From Streptomyces clavuligerus (GTDB lineage: Bacteria; Actinomycetota; Actinomycetes; Streptomycetales; Streptomycetaceae), in the NCBI RefSeq assembly GCF_005519465.1, contig NZ_CP027858.1, positions 6,311,001-6,375,000 of the forward strand: a DNA stretch of 64,000 bases, written 5' to 3'. The first letter of the stretch is position 1. Every line of letters begins with the position of its first letter. This document shows, piece after piece, positions 51,251 through 60,259 of the stretch. Both the position numbers and the translations under genes were made by a program. A model generated the notes under the pieces. It had not been told where the DNA came from and ran no database searches. It saw only the letters and a list, made by a program, of their open reading frames with translations.

Positions 51251-52176
51251 CCCCCGCGAGACCCCCGCCCCGCGCGCCCCACCGCCGGACCCGAAGCCGG
51301 TCGGGACCGGGAGGGCGGGTGCCCGGCGGGGCGCCACGCGGTACACGTGTGTACCCGACGGCGCCCCGTACCCGGGTGGGGCCCGCACCCGACGGGGCGT
51401 GTACCGGGCAGTTGTGCACCCGGTGGGAAGGGCACGGGCCAGGTGCCTGCCCGGGGCTGCGTATGGGGCAGGCGTCCACCGGGCTGCGCCGGTACGGGCC
51501 GGGCGTCCACCGGGAGGGCGTGCACCCGGCGGAGCCCGTACGAGGCATGTGTGCGGCGGGCGCGTACCCGGCGGGGTCCGCACCGGGCAGGCGCCCACCG
51601 AGGAGGGGGTGTGCCCGGCGGGGCCCGCACCCGGCTGGGCCCGCGCCGTGCAGGCGGGCGCCTGGGGTAAGGGCCCTCATGGGCCAGACGCCTGCCTGGG
51701 GGCGCGTGTACGGGCCGGGCGCCCATCTGTTCCCGGCGGGCATGTGCGCGGTACGCGTGTACCTGGCGGGGCCCGCACCCGGCGGGCGTGTACCCGGCGG
51801 TGCACGTACCCGGCAGGGCATGCACCGGGCAGGCGTGCACCCGGCGGGGAGGGCACGGGCCAGGTGCCTGCCCGGGGCTGCGTATGGGGCAGGTGTCCAC
51901 CCGGCTGCGCGGGCCGGGCGTCCACCGGGAGGGCGGGTGCCCGGCGGGGCACGCACGAGGCACGTGTGTGCGGCGAGCCCGCATCCGGCAGGGTCCGCAC
52001 GGGCCAGGCGCGCGCCTGGGCGGGGCCCTCAGGTGTCAGGCGCCCAGCCGGGGGCACGTGTACGGGCCGGGCACCCACCCGGTGGGACAGCCGCGCACGC
52101 GGGAAGCCGCGGCGTCGGCCACCCGTCCGGAGCACCGTCGGACGTCTCCCGGGCGGTGAGCGGGTAGCGACGCTCC
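51251..52176. repeat. G-rich degenerate repeat tract without a gene
   Basis: A 926-bp region between the ROK and YihY genes. From about 51310 to 52090 it consists of imperfect 15-21 bp units of the type CGTGTACCCGGCGGGGCC. A longer block beginning GGGCACGGGCCAGGTGCCTG near 51434 recurs nearly unchanged near 51852, so a 420-bp duplication is included. Frames are open on both strands for hundreds of codons, but the encoded peptides are only repeats of R, G, P, T and A without domains. I regard it as non-coding and expanded by slippage or recombination. Confidence 0.7.
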
Positions 52177-53031
52177 ATGACCGCCGCTCCGCCCCCCGGT
52201 ACGGACCGTTCCGCACACCGGCTCCGCGCGCTGCACGACCGGGTCCTCTCCTCGCCCGTCGGACTGGCCTGGAACCGGGCCCGCGAGATGGAGCTGCTGC
52301 ACCGTGCCATGGGCTTCGCCGCGCTCGGCTTTCTCACCCTGGTGCCGCTGCTGGTCGTCGTCGCCGCGGCCGACCCGGCCAGCGGACAGGGGTTCGCCCG
52401 CTGGCTCGCCCAGGCACTGGGCGTCTCCGCCGCCTCCCAGGACGAGGTCGAACAGCTCTTCGGCACCCCCGGTACGGCCCTCCAGCGCACCACCGCCTTC
52501 GGCCTCGCCGCGCTCGCCGCCTTCGGTCTGACCTTCGGCTCCGCCGTGCAGACGGGCTACGAGAAGGTCTGGGACCTGCCCACCGCGCGCTGGCACACCA
52601 TGTGGCGCCATGTGGTCTTCCTCGCGCTCCTCGTCTTCGCCCTGCTGCTCTTCGTGAACACCCCCAGCCCGTCGGGGGCGGTCGCCGCCGGGCTCGGCGC
52701 GGCGGTCGCCGATCTGATCGGGACGTGTCTCTTCTTCTGGGTCGCGCAGCGGCTGCTCCTGGGCGGCCGGGTCCGCTGGCGCGCCCTGTTCCCCGGCGCG
52801 GTGGTCACGGCCCTGTGCATGCTGGGGCTGCGGATCTTCTCCCAGTTCGTGTTCTCCCCGCTGATCGCCTCGAACGCGGTCACCTACGGCCCGTTCGGGA
52901 CCGTGCTGGTGCTCCAGTCCTGGCTGGTGGGCGTGGGAGTGGTGGTGTACGGGGGTGGACTGGTGGGCCGGTTGGTCCACGAGGCGCGGCTGCACCGACG
53001 GCTGGAACGCGCCTATCCGCCGCACGACTGA
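52177..53031 (+). CDS. YihY/BrkB-family inner-membrane protein
   Basis: 284 residues with about six transmembrane helices and the YihY/virulence-factor BrkB features. HRAMGFAALGFLTLVPLLVVV opens the domain. FGSAVQTGYEKVWDLPTARW follows, and VTYGPFGTVLVLQSWLVGVGVVVY is the conserved GPFG-like segment near the end. Function of the family is unsettled; it is not a ribonuclease, contrary to old names. ATG at 52177 has no strong ribosome site. The gene is isolated, between the repeat tract and a convergent ATPase gene. Confidence 0.85.
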   Translation: MTAAPPPGTDRSAHRLRALHDRVLSSPVGLAWNRAREMELLHRAMGFAALGFLTLVPLLVVVAAADPASGQGFARWLAQALGVSAASQDEVEQLFGTPGTALQRTTAFGLAALAAFGLTFGSAVQTGYEKVWDLPTARWHTMWRHVVFLALLVFALLLFVNTPSPSGAVAAGLGAAVADLIGTCLFFWVAQRLLLGGRVRWRALFPGAVVTALCMLGLRIFSQFVFSPLIASNAVTYGPFGTVLVLQSWLVGVGVVVYGGGLVGRLVHEARLHRRLERAYPPHD

Positions 53032-53136
53032 GCCGTACCGGGACGCACACCTCATGGGTACCGCCACTCCTGGGCAGGGCCACTCATGAGTACCGCCACG
53101 CCCCGCGGGCACCACCGGGTTCAGCGGCCCAGCAGC

Positions 53137-53697
53137 TCAGTGGCTCAGCACCGGCCGGCTCTCCGGCCCGGTGCCCGCTGCCGCTGCCCGCCCCGGTGTC
53201 CCCGGCTCCACTGCCCAGGGCTCCACTGCCCAGGGCTCCACTGCCCATGGCTCCGCCGTCCAGGGCTCCGACTCCGGCTCCGGTGTCCCGGGCGGTGTGG
53301 CGAGGGTGAACCAGACGGTCTTGCCCGTGTCGCCGGTGGGCTCCACGCCCCAGGTCTCGCTGACCGCCGCTATGAGCGAAAGCCCCCGGCCCGAGGTGGC
53401 GAGCGGATCGTCGTCCCGCCCGGCCGCCGGGGTGTCGGGCAGCCGTGGATCGTGGTCGTGCACCGAGACCGTGAGCCGGTCGGAGCGGAACGCGATGTCC
53501 ACGACGCACATCTTGTCCGGCTCGGCGTGCCGGTGAACGTTGGTCAGCAGCTCCGTGAGGCCGAGGGCCGCCGGGTCGACCAGCGGATCGAGGCGCCAGT
53601 GGCGCAGTTGGGCCGAGACGATTCGGCGGATCTGTCCGATCCGCGACGGCAGGGCCTGAAGCTCCACCGTGCAGTGCTTGCCTGACTGGCTGATCAC
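53137..53697 (-). CDS. RsbW-like ATP-binding regulatory protein
   Basis: 186 residues with a GHKL/HATPase domain: GLTELLTNVHRHAEPD (N-box with the conserved Asn), SVHDHDPRLP (G1-like box), and GRGLSLIAAVSETWGV (G2 box). This is the anti-sigma-factor kinase type common in Streptomyces, thought to act in partner switching. GTG at 53695-53697 follows GGGGAG. The C-terminal 45 residues (EPWTAEPWAVEPWAVEP...) are encoded by a 15-bp tandem repeat and look disordered. No sigma factor or antagonist gene is adjacent. Confidence 0.87.
   Translation of the reverse strand: MISQSGKHCTVELQALPSRIGQIRRIVSAQLRHWRLDPLVDPAALGLTELLTNVHRHAEPDKMCVVDIAFRSDRLTVSVHDHDPRLPDTPAAGRDDDPLATSGRGLSLIAAVSETWGVEPTGDTGKTVWFTLATPPGTPEPESEPWTAEPWAVEPWAVEPWAVEPGTPGRAAAAGTGPESRPVLSH
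53204..53263. repeat. 15-bp tandem repeat, four copies, in the RsbW-like C-terminus
   Basis: GGCTCCACTGCCCAG repeated at 53204, 53219, 53234 and 53249; the last copies carry one and three changes. It is in frame and encodes repeated AVEPW. Confidence 0.85.
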
Positions 53698-53998
53698 GGC
53701 TGCGACTCCCCGAAAGAGGTCCGGAAGAAGCCGGAGGAAGACGGAGAACGGCTCCAGCGGTGACGGCTGCTGAGCCTTGTCCGGCGGAGCGCCCGATGTG
53801 ATGCCCGATGATGTCCCCGGGGGGACAGGCCGGGCGGCCCCATCTCTGCGTGACCGCTGGTGCACCCTGAGTGATATGGGATCAGCGTGACGCAGGGAGG
53901 GCCGGTCCGCAACCCGACGGGCCCGCCGGACCGTGCCGCGGCGTGCCCCGCCCGTCCGCCCCCGTCCGGCCCAGCTCCCGGTCCGGACGGAACCGTGC
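53698..53998. other. gene-free spacer upstream of the RsbW-like gene
   Basis: 301 bp between the RsbW-like start and the 107-residue gene's stop. The near-palindrome GTCCCC-GG-GGGGAC lies near 53812-53825. An A/T-rich patch at 53870-53890 could be a promoter for the leftward gene. No open frame here has a start and ribosome site. Confidence 0.4.
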
Positions 53999-54322
53999 TC
54001 AGTCCTCGGCCACTCCGGCGCCCCGTACCGCCTTGAGGAAACGGCCCGTCAGAACCTCCGGGTCCGCACGGTGGTTGCGCTGCCCCAGGGTCACCCGGTA
54101 GCGCTTGCCGTTCACCGTCAGCGCGGCGCTGGACTCGTCGGTGAACCACGCCTTCCCCGCCCGTACCGCCCGGACCGGCGCGCTGTCGATCACCCGGCCG
54201 TAGCTGGTCAGCAACTCCAGCTTGCCGTCCTTGATCAGCACCTGTCCGGCCTTGGTGAGCGAGCGTGGCCACCGCTCGATCCGTACTCCGGTGGCCCGGA
54301 ACTCGGGCTCGGTCATCGCCAT
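53999..54322 (-). CDS. conserved hypothetical protein, 107 residues
   Basis: A small soluble protein without signal or membrane segment. The sequence alternates short strands (VLIKDGKLELLTSYGRVIDSAPV, AALTVNGKRYRVTLGQR), suggesting a small beta-rich, PH-like barrel. I do not recognise a named family. ATG at 54320-54322 follows GGAGAG; a second ATG two codons later is possible. A perfect 15-bp palindrome lies about 40 bp upstream. It is divergent from a cysteine-synthase-like gene, which could be co-regulated. Confidence 0.7.
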   Translation of the reverse strand: MAMTEPEFRATGVRIERWPRSLTKAGQVLIKDGKLELLTSYGRVIDSAPVRAVRAGKAWFTDESSAALTVNGKRYRVTLGQRNHRADPEVLTGRFLKAVRGAGVAED

Positions 54323-54662
54323 GGCGCTCTCTCCGCCCCTTCGTGCTCCGTCATGAGGCAAACATGACGTCGTCATGCGTCGTCTGCTGGCAGTCTGCCC
54401 AACTCCGGCGGTGCGCACCAGGGGCCGGACAGCGGCCACCAAGGAACCACAAGTCCCTCCTATGGATTCCCCAAGTCATCGTTTGCGCAGGTGGCGGGCT
54501 TACTGTGGCCCTGCGGACAACGGTCGGCGCGGGGGGTCGGCGCGACGGCGGCATGGCGGACGACACAACGGACGGCACAGTGGACGGCCCGCGCTCGGCG
54601 AGCGCGCCGGGGGTGGGACGAAGCAGGGCATGAACGGCACACACGGACGGACGGAGAGACGG
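54323..54662. promoter_or_regulatory. divergent control region with a 15-bp palindrome
   Basis: 340 bp. CATGACG-T-CGTCATG at 54363-54377 is perfectly symmetric and lies in the promoter area of the leftward small gene. GGGCTTACTGTGG near 54500 is a possible -10 region for the rightward gene. The remainder is GC-rich with no gene. Confidence 0.5.
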
Positions 54663-55847
54663 ATGGACGCGGACGGGGCCCTCGGGGCCGGATCGGGGAC
54701 GGGCGCCGGGCACGCGCGCCGGACGGCGGACGGGGCCCGGCCCACGGTGGACGCCGACCGCAGCGACCCCGGGTACCGGCTGTGGCTGAAGGAGGCGGTC
54801 CGCAAGGTCCAGGCCGACGCCAACCGCTCGGCCGACACCCATCTGCTGAAGTTCCCGCTGCCCGAGGAGTGGGGGATCGACCTCTATCTCAAGGACGAGT
54901 CCACCCACCCCACCGGCAGCCTCAAGCACCGGCTGGCCCGTTCGCTCTTCCTCTACGGCCTGTGCAACGGCTGGATTCGCCCCGGCAAGCCCGTCATCGA
55001 GGCGTCCAGCGGCTCGACCGCCGTCTCGGAGGCGTACTTCGCCAAGCTGATCGGCGTCCCGTTCGTCGCGGTGATGCCCCGGACCACCAGCCCCGAGAAG
55101 ATCCGGCTGATCGAATTCCACGGTGGCCGGTGCCACTTCGTGGACGACCCCCGCACGATGTACGACGAGTCCGCGGCGCTCGCCGCCCGTACCGGCGGCC
55201 ACTACATGGACCAGTTCACCTACGCGGAGCGCGCCACCGACTGGCGCGGCAACAACAACATCGCCGAGTCCATCTACCAGCAGCTCAGGCTGGAGCGGTA
55301 CCCCGAGCCCGCCTGGATCGTGGCGACCGCGGGCACCGGCGGCACCTCGGCGACCATCGCCCGCTATGTCCACTACATGCAGTACGACACCCTGATCTGT
55401 GTGCCCGACCCGGAGAACTCCTGTTTCTTCGACGGCTGGACCACCGGCGATCCGCAGGTCACCAGCGAGCGGGGCTCCCGTATCGAGGGCATCGGCCGGC
55501 CGCGGATGGAGCCCAGCTTCCTCCCCGGGGCGATCGACCGGATGATGAAGGTCCCGGACGCGGCCAGCATCGCCGCCGTCCGCGCGCTGGACACCGCGAT
55601 CGGCCGGAAGGCGGGCGGCTCCACCGGCACGGGGCTGTGGAGCGCGCTGAAGATCGTCGCGGAGATGGTGGCGGCGGGCGAGCGGGGGAGTGTGGTCACG
55701 CTCTTCTGCGACCCGGGCGACCGCTATCTCGACAAGTACTACTCGGACGGCTGGCTGGCGGACCAGGGCCTGGACATCGGGCCGTACACACGGGAGCTGG
55801 ACGCCTTTCTCGCCACGGGGGCCTGGCCCGGCCACGGCCCCGTCTGA
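54663..55847 (+). CDS. PLP-dependent cysteine synthase-family enzyme
   Basis: 394 residues of the fold-type II PLP family. Visible are [11 protein letters not shown] (Schiff-base K88), [16 protein letters not shown] (substrate loop), [15 protein letters not shown] (phosphate-binding glycines) and the C-terminal [18 protein letters not shown]. Length and the final motif fit actinobacterial Cds1-like cysteine desulfhydrases better than CysK/CysM, so it may release sulfide from cysteine; that is inference. ATG at 54663 follows GGAGAG; an upstream ATG at 54630 has poorer support. The first 30 residues are low-complexity. It stands alone on its strand. Confidence 0.85.
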   Translation: MDADGALGAGSGTGAGHARRTADGARPTVDADRSDPGYRLWLKEAVRKVQADANRSADTHLLKFPLPEEWGIDLYLKDESTHPTGSLKHRLARSLFLYGLCNGWIRPGKPVIEASSGSTAVSEAYFAKLIGVPFVAVMPRTTSPEKIRLIEFHGGRCHFVDDPRTMYDESAALAARTGGHYMDQFTYAERATDWRGNNNIAESIYQQLRLERYPEPAWIVATAGTGGTSATIARYVHYMQYDTLICVPDPENSCFFDGWTTGDPQVTSERGSRIEGIGRPRMEPSFLPGAIDRMMKVPDAASIAAVRALDTAIGRKAGGSTGTGLWSALKIVAEMVAAGERGSVVTLFCDPGDRYLDKYYSDGWLADQGLDIGPYTRELDAFLATGAWPGHGPV

Positions 55848-55893
55848 CCCGCGCCGTCCCTCCGTTCCATGGACCCGCGGGTTCCCGCCTGCC

Positions 55894-56412
55894 TCACCCG
55901 TCCCGCCCGCCCCGGCGGCGGAGCCCGTCCCGCCGAAGCGGGCCGTTCTGGCGGAGCGGGCCGTTCTCGCGGAGCAGACCGTCCAGGGCCCGGCCGAAGA
56001 TCCACCGGCCCACCCGGGCGGTCACCCCGTCCAGGAGCCGGGGCAGCGGCAGGAAGCGCAGCTCCTCCGTCCAGACCACCTCGGCGCCGGGGCCCGCGCC
56101 GGGCCCCGGGGCCGAGCGCACCTCGATCTCCGCCCAGCCGACGACGGTCCGGCCCCGCTTCTCCAACCGGCAGCGGCCCGTGCTCCCGCCCCGGGGCGGC
56201 TCCCAGCGGACCACCTCCATCGGGTCGTCCACACCGAACGGGCCCAGCGCCGAGCGGACGGTGAAGAGCGTCCCTTCCCGAACCGGCCCCTCAGCCATCG
56301 CGGTGAGCGCCGTCAGCGGCATCCGGGCGGCATGGCCCCGCCAGTCGGTGGCCCGGCGCCAGGTCTCCTCCGCCGTCAGCGGCACCACCCGCCTCACCCG
56401 GAAGACGGTCAT
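55894..56412 (-). CDS. SRPBCC/START-like domain protein
   Basis: A 172-residue small-molecule-binding fold. The N-terminus FRVRRVVPLTAEETWRRATDWRGHAARMP and the strands VVRWEPPRGGS and EVVWTEELRFLPLP are typical of polyketide cyclase/dehydrase-like SRPBCC proteins. A basic, repeat-like tail (LLRENGPLRQNGPLRRDGLRRR) follows. Its ATG begins only 4 bp after the DeoR stop, so it is co-transcribed with that regulator. No ligand can be named. Confidence 0.82.
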   Translation of the reverse strand: MTVFRVRRVVPLTAEETWRRATDWRGHAARMPLTALTAMAEGPVREGTLFTVRSALGPFGVDDPMEVVRWEPPRGGSTGRCRLEKRGRTVVGWAEIEVRSAPGPGAGPGAEVVWTEELRFLPLPRLLDGVTARVGRWIFGRALDGLLRENGPLRQNGPLRRDGLRRRGGRDG

Positions 56413-56416
56413 CGGC

Positions 56417-57244
56417 TCACCCGCCGTGCCCCTCGGCCACCACCAGCCCCGGCAGATGCTCGGTGATCTCCCCGCGCGCCGCCGGGGACAGCTCCGCGTC
56501 CGTCACCAGCGTGTCCACCTCGTCCAGCCGGGCGAAGGAACTCAGCCCCACCGTGCCCCACTTGGTGTGGTCGGCCACCACGACGACCCGCCGGGCCGCC
56601 CGGACGAAACGCCGGTTGGTCTCCGCCTCCGCCAGATTCGGCGTGGAGAGACCCGCCTCCACCGAGATCCCGTGCACCCCCAGGAAGAGCACATCGAAGT
56701 GGAGCGTACGGATCGCCTGGTCGGCGACCGGACCCACCAGCGAGTCCGACGGGGTCCGCACCCCGCCGGTCAGCACCACCGTCGCCGCCCCCGGCCGGGG
56801 CACACCCACGACCCCCGGGCGCTGCGCCGCGTGGAACACGTCCGCGACCCGCACCGAATTGGTCACCACGGTCAGATCCGGCACATCGAGCAGATGGTGG
56901 GCGAGCGCGTAGGTCGTCGTACCGCCCGACAGGGCCACCGCGCTGCCGGGCGCCACCAGCCGGGCCGCCGCCCGGGCGATGTCCTCCTTGGCGCTCAGCT
57001 CCAGCGCCGACTTGGCCTCGAACCCCGGCTCATGGGTGCTCGCCTCGGCCACCGGCACCGCGCCGCCGTGGACCTTCTCGACGACACCCTGACGGGCCAG
57101 CGCGTCCAGGTCCCTGCGGACCGTCATGTCGGACACATGGAGCTTGCGCGTCAGCTCGTTGACGCGGACCCCGCCCCGTCTGCGCACCTCGTCGAGGATG
57201 AGCGCGCGCCGCTGCTCCGCGAGCAGGTTCTGATGGTCGGTCAC
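56417..57244 (-). CDS. DeoR/GlpR-family transcriptional regulator
   Basis: 275 residues. An N-terminal DeoR helix-turn-helix (about 8-55, with VRVNELTRKLHVSDMTVRRDL) is followed by the sugar-phosphate-binding isomerase-like domain. VALSGGTTTYALAHHL, LTVVTNSVRVADV and FLGVHGISVEAGLSTPNLAEAETNR mark the latter. These regulators respond to a phosphorylated sugar. GTG at 57242-57244 is chosen because the conserved N-terminus starts just after it. The SRPBCC gene follows directly. No sugar-catabolic genes lie close by. Confidence 0.9.
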   Translation of the reverse strand: MTDHQNLLAEQRRALILDEVRRRGGVRVNELTRKLHVSDMTVRRDLDALARQGVVEKVHGGAVPVAEASTHEPGFEAKSALELSAKEDIARAAARLVAPGSAVALSGGTTTYALAHHLLDVPDLTVVTNSVRVADVFHAAQRPGVVGVPRPGAATVVLTGGVRTPSDSLVGPVADQAIRTLHFDVLFLGVHGISVEAGLSTPNLAEAETNRRFVRAARRVVVVADHTKWGTVGLSSFARLDEVDTLVTDAELSPAARGEITEHLPGLVVAEGHGG

Positions 57245-57664
57245 TGCCAGAGCCGGTCCTTCCGCATCGCCGTCCTCCACGGTGTGCCACCGTTGTGCGC
57301 CGCGCGGGGCGCAGGCGTCACATCCTGCCACGCCCCCGCACCACCGTGATGCGTGAAGGTTCGGCAAGAACCTCCCCTCAGCGGGCGATATCGGCGACCC
57401 TGGGTCGTCCGTACCACCACGTCCGCCGCTGTTCCCTCTGTCCCGTTCCCTCCTGTGCCCCTGTCCGCACCTGTCTGCGCCCGCCCGGTCCGACCCGCCC
57501 GTCCCGTCCGTCCGGCCCGCATGACACCGTGAGCGTTCACCGGGTCGGCGCAACCGCCCCGGTCCGAACGAGCGGACCGGCGGGCCGGGTTCATCCGCGC
57601 CGGGTGCCCGTCCGCCCGCCGCGCGTCCACCGGTGTCACCGAGAAAGCGAGAGAGACCACACCC
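57245..57664. promoter_or_regulatory. divergent control region, DeoR / membrane hydrolase
   Basis: 420 bp. GGTTC-GGCAA-GAACC at 57358-57372 is a 5-5-5 inverted repeat and the clearest operator candidate. The stretch 57400-57530 is a run of CCGTCC/CCGTCT-like pyrimidine-rich repeats. GAGAAAGCGAGAGAG (57638-57652) is the ribosome site of the right-hand gene. Confidence 0.4.
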
Positions 57665-60259
57665 ATGCCGCCCGCGACCGAACCCCCGTCCCCGCGTACG
57701 GTGTCCCCGCCGGTGCCGCAGCCGCGGGGCGGGCCCGCCCTCGAACTGCTCGTCCACGGCGTCGGCGGAACCACTCCGCAGGAGATGCTGGGTGATCCGC
57801 GCACGGTCAGGATCAGCGGCGACGAGAAGGCCGCCGTCCACCGGCGCACCGACGACGAGTACGCGGACCGCGACCCCGACAACGGACACGACCCCGTCCC
57901 CGAGGCGTACTGCTGGTCCAACCTCACCTCCGGCAACAGTGCCCGCGCCCTGTGGCTGCTGCTCCTCCCGTTCATGATCGTCAATCTCGCGCACTGGATG
58001 CGCCCGCCCACCCGGGGACGCATGCGGACCACCCGGCTGTACGGGGTGCTCGTGCGGCTGATCGCGCTGAGCCTCACGGTGCTGATGACCGCCGCCGCCT
58101 GCGAGGTCGCCCTCGATCTGCTCGCCTGGCAGTGCGCGGGCACACCCGCCTGCGCCCAGGAGCGCGACTGGCTCGCCTCCTTCGCCGGGGCCGGGGGCGG
58201 CTGGTGGTCCCAGCCGGGCCGCAGGCTCGCCCTCGCCTCGCTGCTGCCGATCGGCCTGGTGGCCCTGCTCTGGTTCCTCTCCAACCGCACCTGGGCCGCG
58301 TACGAGTCCCAGCGGCCCCCCACCGGCGACGACCTGCCGGAGTCCGCCGCCGCGACCACCACCGGCGAGGACGTCGCCGACGCCACGGCCGACGGCACGG
58401 ACACACCGGCGACCGCGGACGCCGCGGACGGCGGTCCCGGACGGCGGCCCCCGCTGCGGCCCGCGCTCGGCCGGCCCGGCTTCTGGTACGGCCGACGGCA
58501 TGTCGCCCGGCTGCGCGCCGCCCACACCGCCGCCGGTTTCCTCACCGTCACCGCCGCCGTCGGCGGCGCCACGGTCCAGTACGACCAGCGGACCGGCCAC
58601 ACCCTGCTGGCACTCTGCGGCTGGGCGCTGCGCCTGGCCGTGATCGCCGCGGCCGTCTCCGTCGTCTGGGTCGTCGTCCGGCGGGGCCGCAAGGAGCGCA
58701 GGTTCGACGCCACGATCGACCGGGTCGTCGTCAGCGGACTGCCCGGCTGCGCGCTCGCCCTGCTCGCCCTCTCCCTGCTGTACGCGGGCTGGTCCCGGCC
58801 GGGCTGGAACTCGTCGGGCACCCTGCCCGACGAGACCACCTTCCAGGTCATCGCCGTCGCCCAGGGGCTGCTGGCCGTCGCGCTCGCTGCCACCGCCCAT
58901 CGCCTCCAGCGGCGCGCCCGCCCCACCCGCTCCGTCCTGCACGGCCTCGGCGGCCCCGCCGTCGCCGTCCTCGCCTGCGCCATCGGCGGGGTGATGGCCG
59001 CCGGGACCGCCCAGCGGGTCGCCGACTGGCTCGACGGCCCCGGCTCGCCAGGCCGGGGCGGCGGCCATGTCCCCGGCACCCCCGTCCTGCTGAGCTGGCA
59101 GGCGTCCGCCATCCCGGTCGTCCTCCTGGTGCTGCTCGTCCCGCTCGCGGTGCTCGCGGTGCGGACCGGGCTCGCGGCCCGGCGGCTCGCCCCCCGGATC
59201 GAGCAGGAGTACGAGGCCGCCGAGGCGCCCCGGTCCGACACCGGCGTCTGGCGCCCCGACCGCGCCCGCACCCGCAGGATCGCGAACACCCGGGCGCTCG
59301 CCGCGCTCACCGACGACGCCCCGTGGCTGGTGGGCCTGATCGCCGTCGTCACCCTGCTGCTCGGCGCCGCCGCCGTCGCCGGGGCCTGGGCGACCGGCAA
59401 GGTCCCCGCCGAGGCGTTCGGCGCCGGCGGACTCGACGAGGACATCGCCGAAGGCGCGCAGTTCCTCGGCTCCTGGCTGGTCGGGGTCGTCTTCCTGCTC
59501 TTCGTCGCCCTCGGCCGCCGGGCCTACCAGGACCCCTCGGCGCGGCGCACCATCGGCATCCTCTGGGACGTCGGCACCTACTGGCCCCGGGCCGCCCACC
59601 CCTTCGCCCCGCCCTGCTACGCCGAGCGGGCCGTGCCCGACCTCACCTGGCGGATGGCCACCTGGACCGCCCGCACCGGCGGACGGCTCGTCATCTCCGG
59701 CCACTCCCAGGGCAGTGTGCTCGCGGCCTCCGCCGTGTGGCAGCTCTCCGCCGCCACCCGCGGCAGGGTGGCGCTCCTCACCTACGGCTCCCCGCTGGAA
59801 CGGCTCTACGGCCGCTGGTTCCCCGCCTACTTCGGGCCGCCCGCCCTGGAGCAGCTCAGCGGCGAACTCGACTGCTGGCGCAATCTGTGGCGGCACACCG
59901 ACCCCATCGGCGGCCCGGTACTGATCCCCGCCCACGCGGGCGAGCCGCCCGTCGACCGGGACGCCCTCAAGGACCCCGTGGTGTACGGGCGTTCCCCGGC
60001 GCACCCGCTGCCCGAGCCGATCCGGGGGCACGGCGACTACCAGGCCGACCCCGCCTTCGCCCGGGAGCGGCGGAAGCTGCTGGACCGGCTGCGCCCCGCC
60101 GTCCCCCGGCAGCAGAGCGCGCCACCGCCGCACCGGGGCGGCTCCCCGAACGGTCAGAGCGGCCCCGGGGAGCCCTCCGGTCCCGGCGGCGGTGACGGCG
60201 GAGCGAACGCCTGCGATCCGCCGGGCGGTTCGGGCAGCTCGGGCAGATCCTCCGGATAG
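57665..60259 (+). CDS. polytopic membrane protein with alpha/beta-hydrolase motif
   Basis: 864 residues. [16 protein letters not shown] near residue 27 is the oxyanion-type strand-loop of alpha/beta-hydrolases. Eight or so transmembrane helices occupy about 95-620, broken by a 70-residue acidic linker (about 220-270). After them comes [20 protein letters not shown], with nucleophile Ser681 in GHSQG, then [18 protein letters not shown]. So a hydrolase domain appears split by a membrane block. Substrate and catalytic Asp/His are not assigned. The C-terminal 50 residues are low-complexity and overlap the convergent AAA gene by 106 bp. Confidence 0.8.
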   Translation: MPPATEPPSPRTVSPPVPQPRGGPALELLVHGVGGTTPQEMLGDPRTVRISGDEKAAVHRRTDDEYADRDPDNGHDPVPEAYCWSNLTSGNSARALWLLLLPFMIVNLAHWMRPPTRGRMRTTRLYGVLVRLIALSLTVLMTAAACEVALDLLAWQCAGTPACAQERDWLASFAGAGGGWWSQPGRRLALASLLPIGLVALLWFLSNRTWAAYESQRPPTGDDLPESAAATTTGEDVADATADGTDTPATADAADGGPGRRPPLRPALGRPGFWYGRRHVARLRAAHTAAGFLTVTAAVGGATVQYDQRTGHTLLALCGWALRLAVIAAAVSVVWVVVRRGRKERRFDATIDRVVVSGLPGCALALLALSLLYAGWSRPGWNSSGTLPDETTFQVIAVAQGLLAVALAATAHRLQRRARPTRSVLHGLGGPAVAVLACAIGGVMAAGTAQRVADWLDGPGSPGRGGGHVPGTPVLLSWQASAIPVVLLVLLVPLAVLAVRTGLAARRLAPRIEQEYEAAEAPRSDTGVWRPDRARTRRIANTRALAALTDDAPWLVGLIAVVTLLLGAAAVAGAWATGKVPAEAFGAGGLDEDIAEGAQFLGSWLVGVVFLLFVALGRRAYQDPSARRTIGILWDVGTYWPRAAHPFAPPCYAERAVPDLTWRMATWTARTGGRLVISGHSQGSVLAASAVWQLSAATRGRVALLTYGSPLERLYGRWFPAYFGPPALEQLSGELDCWRNLWRHTDPIGGPVLIPAHAGEPPVDRDALKDPVVYGRSPAHPLPEPIRGHGDYQADPAFARERRKLLDRLRPAVPRQQSAPPPHRGGSPNGQSGPGEPSGPGGGDGGANACDPPGGSGSSGRSSG

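Noticed and set aside
51300..52100. A repeat-protein gene in the G-rich tract
   Set aside because: Frames are equally open on both strands, there is no ribosome site or signal, and the peptides show only low-complexity repeats.
57241..57267. An eight-codon leader peptide overlapping the DeoR start
   Set aside because: The short frame ATG...TGA exists but has no own ribosome site and contains no control-type codons; probably chance.
57245..60133. Upstream extension of the DeoR frame to more than 1200 codons
   Set aside because: It is antisense to the membrane hydrolase, has no domain, and the DeoR fold begins exactly at 57244.
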